This document shows, piece after piece, positions 12,019-21,968 of a stretch of DNA of 64,000 nucleotides. This DNA comes from Ephydatia muelleri (taxonomy: Eukaryota; Porifera; Demospongiae; Spongillida; Spongillidae). A model generated the notes under the pieces. It saw nothing but the letters and a program-made list of their open reading frames with translations. It did not search any database and was not told the DNA's origin. Numbering within the stretch: position 1 is the stretch's first letter; each line of letters starts with the position of its first letter. Location of the stretch: NCBI GenBank assembly GCA_013339895.1, contig JABACO010000001.1:6288888-6352887 (forward strand), given 5' to 3'. A program made the translations under genes and the position numbers.

Positions 12019-12817
12019 CACTGGCGGATGGAGGAGGAGGGGTTGGGGGGGTTGCAACCCCCCCTTTGGGTCTATTACATAACACGCTACACATTAATTA
12101 ACCACACATCTATGTGGTTTAACCCAACAAAATCTACGACAAACATGGCAGCGAAAAGGAACGAAATTGCGCGAGGTTGTATGAAAATACAGTCTTTGTT
12201 CAAAGGTGAGCATTCCGGATTGCCATGCACTTTTAGACATAGCTGATTACCAGAAGTCACATGGATGGCTATTGTGGCTATAGCGTAGCCATTCACGTAG
12301 CCACAATATAGCATTCAATAATTCATTAATCTTATGCACGTGGTAAATTACACAGCATGGCGCTCAACGTGCCTCAATCCGTTTAAAAATAGAAATATAG
12401 TATACATGTAATATATTGTCGACTTAGTACTTTTGCTACTTTTAAAATTAATAACAGAAGGATCAAAACATGTTTTGCTACTTAATTAATGAAACATGTA
12501 CAAGATCATGATCAGCTATGACGGAAGAACGCCAGAAAACTGTATTTTGATGATTGTTGTACATAATTCCAGCAATTCTTAAATTCGTAAATTGCTAAAT
12601 GATATTTTCATGCAATTTCGGTTTTTGCACGCATGCAGTTTTGTGTAGTGTTTTCACCAATGATATAATTAAAAAGCGTTGGCGGATGGGGCTTCGCCCC
12701 AGACCCCGCTGGGGGAGCACCCAGACCCCCTAGCTGGGCGGGAGGGGTACACTCCCCCGCCTTTGATCTTTATTATTTTACAACCCCCCCTTTTCTGAAA
12801 TACTGGATCCGCCACTG
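12019..12817. mobile_element. hAT-like MITE, second copy of the CAGTGGCGGATCCAG family
   Basis: It begins CACTGGCGGATGG and ends CTGGATCCGCCACTG, flanked on both sides by GTGTGTGT, an 8-bp direct repeat of hAT length (though within a GT microsatellite). Internal blocks GTTGCAACCCCCCCTTTGGGTC, GATATAATTAAAAAGCGTTGGCG and CCCCAGACCCCGCTGGGGGAGC match the element at 3810-4924. It is non-coding. Confidence 0.7.
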
Positions 12818-13420
12818 GTGTGTGTGTGAGTGTGTGTGTGTGTGCTGGAATGTCACTACATGTAAGCTCTGTAAAACAACGTTATGCTTGGACGTACAGT
12901 CTGCCCTCGTTAAGAGCGTACCGTTATAAGCGCACTCCCTCGTTAGAAGCACAGGGGCGTATTCTTAATCATATTCATAATTATCGCGGGTACGACATGA
13001 TATCAATGTGGTAAAGACACCAGAGATGCTAAAAATCTAATGCTGTGTGTTGATTAACTGTATACCAAATGTAATTATATTCATTCGCAAATAATTAACC
13101 ACCCTAGTTAGAAGCGCAATCTAGGGCCCAACTATTGTAAGAGCGCAGGGAACAAACATGGCGCTCAACGGGAGCAGCCTGTAGAAGAACCAGGAGATCT
13201 TTTTCGAGTGTGGAAACGAGTGCGCACGATAGTCTGTGTTGTTTGAGCTTTTTAACAGTCAGCAGTATCAATAAGTTGTTGTATTCGCCGGCTAACTGTA
13301 TCCAAGTTCAATTGTGTCTGTGGTATATCGGTAAAAAAAGGATTCGTGTTTTGCTAATTGTATTGACATAGCCTACATATGTACGGAGTACACACCTCTG
13401 ATAATGATCGCTATAGAGGG
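12818..13420. other. Non-coding stretch
   Basis: No gene was recognised. The motif CTCGTTAAGAGCG/CTCGTTAGAAGC and related TTAGAAGCGC sequences occur near 12907-12950 and 13108, possibly internal repeats of a pogo-like MITE; the evidence is weak. Confidence 0.35.
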
Positions 13421-14270
13421 TAAAGGAGACGAAGTGAACCAAATGTACAGCGGAAGTCCTAATCATCCGTGTCGATCAGTAAACACAATGCTCTATGGCA
13501 CCTCGTTGATGCATGTGTCTGACGTATGCTTCTCCAGGTGACAAAAGGCAACGGATGTTCGCGGGTTTAAATCAAGTCGTGTTGCAGGTGGCAGCTGTAC
13601 TGCTCCCACCCACCGCATGGACTCTCTGTCTCCTCTTTTTCTGAACTCAAAAACATGATGATCTACACAGAATTTATAAATCTACACCAGTATCATCAGA
13701 GATCATCAATTCAATATGATCTGTGATATTATGCAGCGGTGCAGTGTATAACTTGATGAGATAGTAAGGTGTAGATTGATATAGCCATTATTTAGCTGCC
13801 GGGTGTCTTAACTTCTATGTTCTGATGGGTTCAGGTCCTGGATAATGGCTTGTCATAATTTCAAGTCGAGCCTCTTTCTTTTCACAGATATACTCGTGAA
13901 GTTTCGGGTTCATTGATCTAGCTAGTTCACGCGGAGCTTGAATTCCACTGGTGAAGCTTGAAAATGTTAGGAACCGGCGGTGCAGTTGGGCTAGTGCTGC
14001 TTTGCAGTGCCGTATCGAGGTGGTGTGCCACGTATTCGTTGCAGAAGCTTTCCAGTGATACCCATCAGCGAAGCCATCTACAACCACAATTTTCCCGCGA
14101 CATTGGTTCGCGAGCGTTGGAATCTGGTTAATTGTCCAAAACCGATCAGCCGGAAATGCGATTCGCACCTATTGGGCCCCTCGTGTTCTCCGCCGTTTCT
14201 CGATTCGCATGATAATGTCTTCGGATGTATTTGCTTCTAGAAAACTTATAGTTGTTATTGGATGATAATT
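13420..14270. repeat. Segmental duplication of palindrome arm plus PLC gene
   Basis: 13420-13690 matches about 10430-10697 (for example GTCCTAATCATCCGTGTCG and CACCTCGTTGATGCATGTG). It is followed, as at the parent locus, by a minus-strand PLC copy. The order and spacing are kept, so arm and gene were duplicated as one block. Confidence 0.75.
13815..14240 (-). pseudogene. Degenerate PI-PLC copy
   Basis: Closely related to the central and C-terminal part of the gene at 10774-11646: FPADRFWTINQIPTL, CRGKIVVVDGFADG, FLTFSSFTSGIQAPREL and LARSMNPKLHEY are all recognisable. Several internal deletions are visible: the segment after VDGFADG is shortened, and the TMGIRWADVH region is lost. The N-terminal half with the catalytic GTHD, LDIR and VYHG motifs is missing, ending near 14260. 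It cannot make an active enzyme. Confidence 0.8.
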
Positions 14271-14361
14271 CAGCAGCGTAGCCGTAGGAAAGTAAACAGC
14301 GTTGGGGTCGTGATTTTTGAGTGTAGATTGTTGCTTTGTCGCTCAGCAACTGTGGCTGTAT

Positions 14362-14544
14362 GTGTGTGTACCACAGTGAAAAACGCGTCAAATCAATAAT
14401 GATTCACAATTGATTTGACAGGAAAATCAGGCGCGCACTTTGTCTTTGATTTTACATTACACTCTGAAATTATGCCTTGATTTAACAATTGATTTAAAAG
14501 CCGTTGTGAAATCAATAATTAATTGATTCGACGCGTTTTTTGGC

Positions 14545-14548
<4 letters not shown>
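14362..14548. mobile_element. Small palindromic MITE
   Basis: CACAGTGAAAAACGCGTCAA at the left pairs with a right end reading CGACGCGTTTTTTGGCTGTG. The interior repeats the ATTGATTT/AAATCAAT motif several times in both orientations. It is non-coding, about 185 bp, and interrupts the sequence upstream of the PLC pseudogene. Confidence 0.55.
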
Positions 14549-14590
<42 letters not shown>

Positions 14591-16596
14591 TGTGTGTGTG
14601 TGCTCGAATGTCACTACGCTAAGTGACAAAGCTACAGTATAATTCTTAATAACCGATCCAATATTTATGAACAAGAGTTGGAGAAGATTAATAGAACATA
14701 AAAGGTCCGAGTGTGGCAGTGTGGACAATGATCTCTGCTGGTTATATCTTCCCCTTATTCAGCCTTGTGCTATCTATGGTATTATTTGATACTATACACC
14801 AATATTGTGAGTGAATATGGAGTCAGAAATTTTGAATTGTTTTGATTTGAATTGTACTTTAAAGCGATCGAAAGACGTGAATGGGATGGATCCTTTTCCT
14901 CAGTAAACAGATAGCTATAGAGCGAAATAAATTAACCATACTAATATTAAAGCAAAACATACATGAGTCGTTTATAGACCGACATGTAGTTGGTGCTTGG
15001 CCGCGTGCACGCTTCGGTCACAAATTCACAAAAGCTTTGCTTCATGTATTTAATTGCTGAGCAGTATAGGAACCATAGCATTGTGAAGAACGAAGAGTTT
15101 TCTCGTCGCTATCCATGCAGGCTCTAGTAATCCGGATATCGCGTGATGTACATGTATTGGATATCACTGTGAATATCATGCTAAATAAACGCAAAGGCAA
15201 AAAAGCGGCTGGGGCTTCGCCCCAGACCGGATCCAGGGCTGCGTGCAACACATTTTTGCAAAAGCATGAACTGTGCAATTCGGTGCCGCATAAGATACTG
15301 CGATTAAGTCACCAGCATTAGTCACATGACTGTTAACTATTTGTTTAAATAGCGTGTTGAATGGATTTGGTGAATTTGTGAAGGGAATCAAAGAACGGTG
15401 AATTCCCCCCCCCCCCCCCCCCCCCCCCCCCCACGCGGTGCGGCTTGAACTGTGGATTGTGTTAAGTGGAAGTGTAGTGTCGTAATCAGTTGCATTGTAC
15501 TGCCGCCGCACATGCATTTCAGCGGCAACGGAATGGATTTAGAAATATAATGGGTTGAACATGCACTGTCGACCCCCATTTCCGCCGTCGCATATATGGA
15601 GAAATGAGAGGTCACAAAAATAGCTCTAGTTACAAGTTTCCATATTCTGAAATTGTATGGACCGCGTTCTATGCAGAAAGTTACTAGATGCTAGATAATA
15701 TTTTAATTCTTTTTTGTTTACAAATAAAATTCAAGTGTAATTGTATTAAAAAATAGTACTAAACTTGAATATTAATAAGTAGCTAAATAAGATAAACCTA
15801 AGTTCCCCTGCGTGGAAACATGTTCAGCTCTATTAGCTGAAATACATTGAGCTTTAACAATGGGGTGTTTGCATCGAATGTTTTGGTTCCAGAAGTCAAA
15901 ATAGGGTTCCCATACACATGTACACAAATAGCACCTTTTTGACCTAATTATAGTATTCCAGTATTTAGAATCCCTTTGTGATGAGATAAACAAAGGTTCC
16001 CCGAGTTCCTGGTTCACTGTACATTTGAGTGTTTTATCATGGTATGAGACAAATTTTTATTATTAAATGTTTTGGTTCCTGGTGAATGGAAAGCTATCAA
16101 GGTCACTGGTGTTCATAATTCACTGATTGTCATGGGTAGTAGAAGGTTTTTACGCAATTCCTACTAGTCCGTTTCGAAATGAATGCGTCACGTAAGAGAA
16201 GATGTTATACAATATTTATATTCCAAATATGGTGATTTTTAAACGTTACGTGTTATTGCTGTACAATTTTCAAGGTAAAAGAATAGAAAATTCACAATAT
16301 TCTTACCCTTCATCCTATCACTTTCAAAATGATAAGGTAATCTAAGAAACTCACAATTTTCAAGTTAATATGATGGGTAGACCGTATACTTACTGCTCGT
16401 GCGCATTTTTGTAAAACTCACTGTGCATGTTGAGTTCCCGTATAACCAGTTTATCGTCGCTATAGCCCTCACTTGAGAGTGTCGATGGGTATGTGTCGCT
16501 ACATGCAGTTTGCCATAGGATTGTGCATCATGTCCCCATAGAGTCAATCCTTTGTAATTTACATGGAATAGAACGCATGTGCATGTGATCATGACA

Positions 16597-16647
<51 letters not shown>

Positions 16648-16895
16648 TGTGTGCCATCATCATCAGACAGGTGTATTGTTTTACATGCACATGCATGACG
16701 TGTGCATGCAAACGTACTGCTAGTGTAAGCGCGTTTTTAGAACCCTATTATCGGTGACCCCGGGTCCCCACAATGCTAGCGAAATACGGAACCCCGTCTC
16801 AATATCGCTATACGTGTTGAGGACTGCAATCTGAGAGCTCGTTTATACAATCGAAGAGTTCTTACATTAGTTAACTAGTTCATGACATAAAACAT
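14549..16895. other. Gene-poor stretch with simple repeats
   Basis: GT repeats (14549-14602 and 16596-16652) and a poly-C run (15406-15432) are present. A fragment near 15205-15235 with GGGGCTTCGCCCCAGAC resembles the CAGTGGCG MITE interior. Short ORFs here show no recognisable domain or splice structure. I see no gene. Confidence 0.45.
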
Positions 16896-16899
16896 GACT

Positions 16900-17690
16900 G
16901 TACTCCTTTGCGGTGACTCGATAACCAAAGAGAATTGACATCCCAGTCATTGTGAAATTTATATAATGATTTAACCAGTGACCAATTTAGCGTCTGATTA
17001 AATCTTTCAGTTAATCCATTAGACTGCTAAAAAAATACAAACAATTTTAAATGAAGCATGAAATGTATTCAAAAATACAAAGCACATTGATGTACCTGAG
17101 GATGATAGGCACTGGTAATGTGATGCTCAGCCTTTGTTTTTATTAAAAGACCTTGTGATTATGCATTCACAAATTCCCTTCCTTGATCAGACCCAATTAT
17201 TACAGGACAACTATGGCGAAAAATAACCTATTCATATAAACATTCCTTATGCTAAAAAATTACAATAGTTAACTTACAGAAAACAGAACATCAGCAACTG
17301 ATGAAGCTGTTTTATTTTTCAGATGAAATGCTTCAGCCCATTTTGTGTAATAATCAGTGGTTGCCATCTATTTGTGACCTCAGTCTGGAAGCCTCAGGAA
17401 ATCCCACTAAATCAATATCTACTTGATACCAAGTATCATCTTTTACATATATAGAATGCAATGGTGCGTGTTGCCTCCGAAGCTTTGTTGCATTGTTCCT
17501 TTGACAAGGGTCACAAGTCCTTATCTACAGCATTATAACAAAACAAGTGTTAATTTTGTTTCAACCGCTTACATAATCACACACTTCATTATACATATCT
17601 GGCCAGTAGTATCGTTCTGTTATTTCAGACAAGGTTTTGTCCCTTGCACCCTAACCCTAACCCTTGAGCCAAATCATGAACTGCTAATTT
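16900..17690 (-). pseudogene. Ginger/gypsy-type integrase remnant with introns
   Basis: Read on the minus strand from 17640 downward. SEITERYYWPDMYNEVCDYV corresponds to the integrase zinc-binding region. A gtaagc...ag intron follows, then TCDPCQRNN, DTWYQVDIDLVGFP, a damaged segment, TDYYTKWAEAFHL, and ASSVADVLF at an intron boundary. Next come CPVIIGSDQGREFVN and SAYHPQ at another intron boundary, then SNGLTERFNQTL near 16995-17025. The D-D-E core is recognisable, but frameshifts and lost bases break it. Intron positions after VADVLF and after YHPQ match those of the Ginger element at 41430-44068. I found no TIRs. Confidence 0.6.
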
Positions 17691-18037
17691 TCTTTCTTCG
17701 ACATTTTCAATAGCTAAGCGAGGCTGCTTCCACCCACATAGAATAGCTTCCAGCATCAGTAACAAACACTAACTTCTCTTTCTCAATCCATGTTTTTACT
17801 GCTTATCAGCATTGTCGGAGTACACTTCTCTAGCAAGATAGTTAATAGCTCAGAATGGATACTTCTCCGGGCAACTATCGTTCGTACTTTGTAGCTTCGT
17901 CCATTTCCCACTTCAACACGTGTTTAAATCACGTGGATATAGTCGAAGTGTCAAGTATGTTCACTATTCGTTACCATAATCGAAACTTGATCACAGCACA
18001 GCTGCTATCACTTATTTAATATTTAATATCAATTATA

Positions 18038-18690
18038 ATGGCTGCAAATGTTCCCGAAAAATTTCATCCTTCCATGCATGCAATTTGCCTTTCCAAAGCG
18101 TGTATTTGGTAGCGCAAAGAAAGAAGAAAGGTCCTTTAGGGTATATTGGTGTCTTTGATACCCATGGTTGCATTACGATGCTACCAACGATTCGGCATTA
18201 TGCCACGTGTGTTTAAAAGCGGATAAAGAAGGCAAATTCTTGAGCGGCAGTACCAAACGAAACCCAGCATTTGTTAGCAAAGGATACATCGATTGGAAAG
18301 ATGCAACAAGTGCGTTTCCGAAGCATCAACAAAGCCGCGAAGCAATTGAGGTGGTTATCGTCCTGCCCAAGGTAAGTACTGACGTCGGGGAGCTGTTAAG
18401 CCGCGTACATGCACCGTGAAGAGAAGGAAAAATGCTTCTTAAGGTTCTTGACGGTATCAGGTGACTTGCATGACAAGGACTACCTTTCCGAAACCTAGTT
18501 GATGAAGATAGCAACTTTTGCGTACTGCTGTCTCTGTTAAGTATAGATTGCTCTGATCTCAAACTCTGGATGGCCAAGAAAAAAAACAATTAAGTATACA
18601 TCCCATGACATCCAAAACGAATGTGTGAAACTCATGGCGTTTCACATCCTCAGGCAATTGAGCAAAGATATCCAGGAGAATGTATGTACG
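18038..18690 (+). pseudogene. hAT (ZMYM/TTF-type) transposase N-terminal remnant
   Basis: A TTF-type zinc-finger region reads LHYDATNDSALCHVCLKADK, then RNPAFVSKGYIDWKDA and FPKHQQSREA, and ends VIVLPK at a gtaagt donor (18372). Downstream, with frameshifts, DVGELLSRVHA and then KKTIKYTSHDIQNECVKLMA and FHILRQLSKDIQENV continue the transposase of ZMYM-type hATs. The remnant stops at 18690, where a (TAA)n tract and the 5'-truncated retrotransposon begin. It is therefore the older sequence into whose TAA repeat that element inserted. The central and C-terminal domains are absent. Confidence 0.65.
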
Positions 18691-18693
18691 CAA

Positions 18694-18723
18694 TCATAAT
18701 AATAATAATAATAATAATAATAA
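18694..18723. repeat. (TAA)n microsatellite at retrotransposon 5' junction
   Basis: About ten ATA/TAA units directly precede the first base shared with the full-length copy (GAACCCGTAG). Confidence 0.9.
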
Positions 18724-21700
18724 GAACCCGTAGTCCAGTCACGACCCTCGAATGCTTCATCCCCACTATCTGGGTGTCTCCCAGAGCCTCATCTAGTCAG
18801 CACTCACAGGAAGCAGTGTATAGTTGATGGATGCCAGGAGTTCATTGCACCAACTATGTGGCGAAGTCACATGAACCTCCACGCTAAAGGGGTTTTTCCT
18901 GGTGAAGTACCTACCTGGTGGTTACAGGAGCAGAACCTTACTGTCTGCACAAACTGTTTCTGCCTTGTAGCAGTGTCCCGTTTTACATCTCATTTGGATA
19001 AGTGCTCCACGATTGTTGTTTCAGGTTGTCGTAGTTTCCCTCATAGCTCCCTAGGTGTCTCATGTCCTTCCGAAAATCCTCTCCCTGCACTTCCTTCATG
19101 GGAGGAGGTATGTGAACTACAATGTCCAACAATCCGCTACATTCCACACAAGGCCAGGCCGGCAGTTGCACGTGTCCTGTCTGATGTCCTGAGGTCAATC
19201 TGCTTTGAGAACTCAGAGGAGGCATGGTTGAAACTTTTTATGCTCCCCAAATGTGTGCTGCGAGCTTCTAAGCGGGGTGGGCGCCACTGCAAGCATCCAT
19301 CAATAGAGCAGCTATGCGGCTTGTGGTCTCAAGGGGACATTGGCGGCATATGGAATAGAATTAAAAGGCGTCCTGTCATCCCTCCTCACAAACAAAATTC
19401 TCCAATAGACGTATCCAAAAAGAAGATCTCTTCAGCTATAGGTCTGGGTAGAGAGGGGTTAATAGGGAAAGCTTGTCAGGCCTTGGTTTCTCCAGGCATA
19501 GCTCCTAATACCCAAGAGGTTTGGAATTCACTTCAACAGAAACACCCTAAGGGAGCTCAGCCTTCTCTACCTACATCTTCCAGTCCTCCTGTCACTCATG
19601 TGTTGCCACAGGACTTTAACATCTTATCAGTTCTTCATTCATTTCCCAAGGGTACAGCATGTGGGCCATCAGGGCTTCGCATTCAGCATCTACTTGATTC
19701 TGCTCAAATCCATCTATCAGTTCCTCTCTGCTCCTCTTTGCGTGGTGTAGTAGACATCCTGGCCAGTGGCAGAGCTCCAATTTCAGTATCAAAGTTTCTG
19801 GCTGGTGGATCTCTCACTGCATTGGTGAAGAACAAGGAGGGTCGCCCATTGGATATTCGCCCTATTGCAGTTGGAGAGGCCTTGAGACGCTTAACAGGGA
19901 AGTGTCTTTGTATCATCACTAAGCCCAAAGCCACCGATTTCTTTGCTCCTTTGCAATACGGAGTCGCATGCACAGCTGGGGCAGAAAAGGTCATTCATGG
20001 GGTTAGGAGCTGCATCAAGGAGCATTGGATAGATGATAATTTTACTGTCTGTAAGGTGGATATGTCCAATGCATTTAACTGTGTGTCTCGTCAGGCTCTC
20101 CTGGAGGAATGTGCAGTCAATTTCCCAGAACTTCTTCCCTGGGTAGGATGGTGCTATGGCTCACAACCAACTTTATGGCACCCGCTTGGACAGTTGAGTT
20201 CGGAGGTTGGTGTCCAGCAAGGGGATCCGCTGGGTCCACTTCTCTTTTCCTTAGTTCTACACAAGGTTGTGTCATATATCGCACAGGACAGGGAGTGTCT
20301 GCCTCTACTTTTTAACGGTTGGTACCTGGATGATGGGGTTTTGTTGGGGCACTCACAAGCGGTTAATCGGGCTTTGACTCTCATTCAAAAGATGGGTCCA
20401 TCTTTGGGTCTTTTCGTCAATGTATCTAAATGTGAGTTGTTTGGATGTGGAGACCTGTCTTCTTTTCCTCCTGAGATGAAGGTGTCACGAGTACCCAACC
20501 TTGTGATTCTGGGTGCTCCAATTGGGGATCTCATTTTTTGTGCTAAGTTCGTGGCGCAAAAACGAGCTGATGCAGCAGTACTATTATCCCAGTTGGCAGA
20601 AGTAGGAGCGGAGGATCCTCAGGTAGCTTTCCTTCTGTTACGGCAGTGTGCGGCATTCTGCAAGTTAGTCCATTTGGCTCGCTCCACACCTCCTTCACAC
20701 ATTGCAGAGGGCTTGGCGCTGTTTGACAAGGACGTACGCCAATGCTTTGCTGAATGCACAGCTGTAGATGCTGCTGATGTGGAGTGGATGCAAGCACAGC
20801 TTAGCCTTAGTAGGGGTGGGCTTGGCCTCCGTAGCTTGTCATCCCATTGTGTTGCAGCATACCTTGCCTCCATCAGCAGTTCTGGCTGTGACAAGTGGAA
20901 TCTTTTAGTGGAGCCAATCGAACTCTTTAATGGGTTAGTACCAGCGGAGGATGCAATAACTCTGGAAACATTAGCCACCTCTAACATGCGCCAGCACTCC
21001 CTGTCCGGAAAAATTGAAGACCAGCAGTTTCGGCAGCTGTTTCACATCTCTTCTCCTGCCAATAGAGCTCGCTTGCTATCAATTTCATCTCGTCATGCTG
21101 CTTCGTGGCTTACTGTTGTCCCCTCCCCAGGCCTTAACTTGCATCTGGAGCCAAATGAATTCCAGATTGCTGTGAAGTGGTGGTTAGGAATGGATGTTTC
21201 GTTTGGTTCTTGCTGTCCTCACTGCCCTGACCACAGGCTGGACCCGCTTGGTCACCATGCACTGACGTGCAAACACGGGGGGGATGTAGTCTTACGTCAC
21301 AACAGCCTACGGGATGTTTTTGTGGAGTTTTGCCACAGAGCCTGTCTAGGTGGTCAGGTAGAAGTGGGAAGTGGTCAAGGTCATGACAGGCTTAACTCTC
21401 GTCCTGCAGATGTTTTGGTTAAAAACTGGCACCTTGGCAAACCTGCTGCATTTGACCTCACCATCACTTCTCCGCTTAATCCAACCACTTTGACGGAAGC
21501 GGGAGTGAAGTGTGGGTCATCTGCTCAGGTTGCCGAGGTTAGGAAGCATGCTGCTAATGATGGGAAATGTAAGGAGCTGGGGTGGGTATGTATTCCACTA
21601 GCTGTGGAGTCGTATGGATGCTGGGGCATGGAAGCCCAGGAATCTTTTAAACGTCTGGCGGCTCGTCTAGCGATCCAAATGGGATGCAGCAGATCGCAGG

Positions 21701-21968
21701 CTACTACCACATTGTACCAGAGGCTGAGCCTTTCCCTCGTGAGAGCTAATGCAAGAGCATTGCTCTCCCGTGCAAGGGTTCATTTGGAGGAGGGGGGTTG
21801 AGGTGTGAGTGTGGATTTATAGTTATAGGTGACTTTACTATAATTAAGGTGCATTTATTTAGACCAGTATATGTGTTGATTGTGTATTATTATAGTACAT
21901 GTAATAATAATAATAATAGTGCATTTATTCTCATTAGTGTATTCTTGTATCCTGTATATTATTATTAT
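18724..21968 (+). mobile_element. TAA-associated RLE retrotransposon, copy A (5'-truncated)
   Basis: Almost identical to 32986-36220. The 5' end is cut at GAACCCGTAG directly after (TAA)n, whereas the longer copy continues upstream, so this is a 5' truncation as expected of target-primed reverse transcription. The 3' UTR ends ATTCTTGTATCCTGTATATT and runs into (ATT)n. The insertion lies between a hAT remnant and a minus-strand LINE whose tail is also (ATT)n. Confidence 0.85.
18856..21801 (+). CDS. RLE retrotransposon polyprotein (ZF-RT-endonuclease), copy A
   Basis: 981 codons from the first internal ATG. The frame is open upstream to 18727, so the C2H2 finger (HRKQCIVDGCQEF...MWRSHMNLH) begins before this ATG. 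A second finger-like unit follows (CTNCFCLVAV...SHLDKC). The RT core runs about residues 265-560: ACGPSGLRIQHLL, VDMSNAFN (catalytic Asp, ~400), GVQQGDPLGPLLF (~451) and WYLDDG (~488-492, the catalytic pair). A CCHC-like knuckle CPHC...HHALTC lies at about 785-810. A restriction-like endonuclease follows: RPADVL (~848), AAFDLTITSP (~866) and EVRKHAANDGKCKELGW. This is the architecture of R2/R4/NeSL-type site-specific LINEs, which nick the target and prime reverse transcription there. No stop or frameshift and intact catalytic residues suggest a young copy. Relative to 33114-36059 I see five amino-acid differences. Confidence 0.85.
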   Translation: MWRSHMNLHAKGVFPGEVPTWWLQEQNLTVCTNCFCLVAVSRFTSHLDKCSTIVVSGCRSFPHSSLGVSCPSENPLPALPSWEEVCELQCPTIRYIPHKARPAVARVLSDVLRSICFENSEEAWLKLFMLPKCVLRASKRGGRHCKHPSIEQLCGLWSQGDIGGIWNRIKRRPVIPPHKQNSPIDVSKKKISSAIGLGREGLIGKACQALVSPGIAPNTQEVWNSLQQKHPKGAQPSLPTSSSPPVTHVLPQDFNILSVLHSFPKGTACGPSGLRIQHLLDSAQIHLSVPLCSSLRGVVDILASGRAPISVSKFLAGGSLTALVKNKEGRPLDIRPIAVGEALRRLTGKCLCIITKPKATDFFAPLQYGVACTAGAEKVIHGVRSCIKEHWIDDNFTVCKVDMSNAFNCVSRQALLEECAVNFPELLPWVGWCYGSQPTLWHPLGQLSSEVGVQQGDPLGPLLFSLVLHKVVSYIAQDRECLPLLFNGWYLDDGVLLGHSQAVNRALTLIQKMGPSLGLFVNVSKCELFGCGDLSSFPPEMKVSRVPNLVILGAPIGDLIFCAKFVAQKRADAAVLLSQLAEVGAEDPQVAFLLLRQCAAFCKLVHLARSTPPSHIAEGLALFDKDVRQCFAECTAVDAADVEWMQAQLSLSRGGLGLRSLSSHCVAAYLASISSSGCDKWNLLVEPIELFNGLVPAEDAITLETLATSNMRQHSLSGKIEDQQFRQLFHISSPANRARLLSISSRHAASWLTVVPSPGLNLHLEPNEFQIAVKWWLGMDVSFGSCCPHCPDHRLDPLGHHALTCKHGGDVVLRHNSLRDVFVEFCHRACLGGQVEVGSGQGHDRLNSRPADVLVKNWHLGKPAAFDLTITSPLNPTTLTEAGVKCGSSAQVAEVRKHAANDGKCKELGWVCIPLAVESYGCWGMEAQESFKRLAARLAIQMGCSRSQATTTLYQRLSLSLVRANARALLSRARVHLEEGG

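Noticed and set aside
12890-13150. Repeated CTCGTTAAGAGCG/TTAGAAGCGC motifs as a pogo-type MITE
   Set aside because: No matching inverted ends or target duplication could be found.
15772-16592. Short minus-strand ORFs of 75-81 codons
   Set aside because: No motif, no splice signals, and ordinary length for AT-rich non-coding DNA.
17647-17667. CCCTAACCCTAACCCTT, telomere-like repeat
   Set aside because: Only about two and a half units inside the Ginger relic; too short to call an interstitial telomere.
18983-19225. Antisense ORFs inside the retrotransposon frames (also 19704-19994, 20619-20987, 33241-33483 and 34877-35245)
   Set aside because: Shadows of the real frame; they recur identically in both copies only because the copies are identical.
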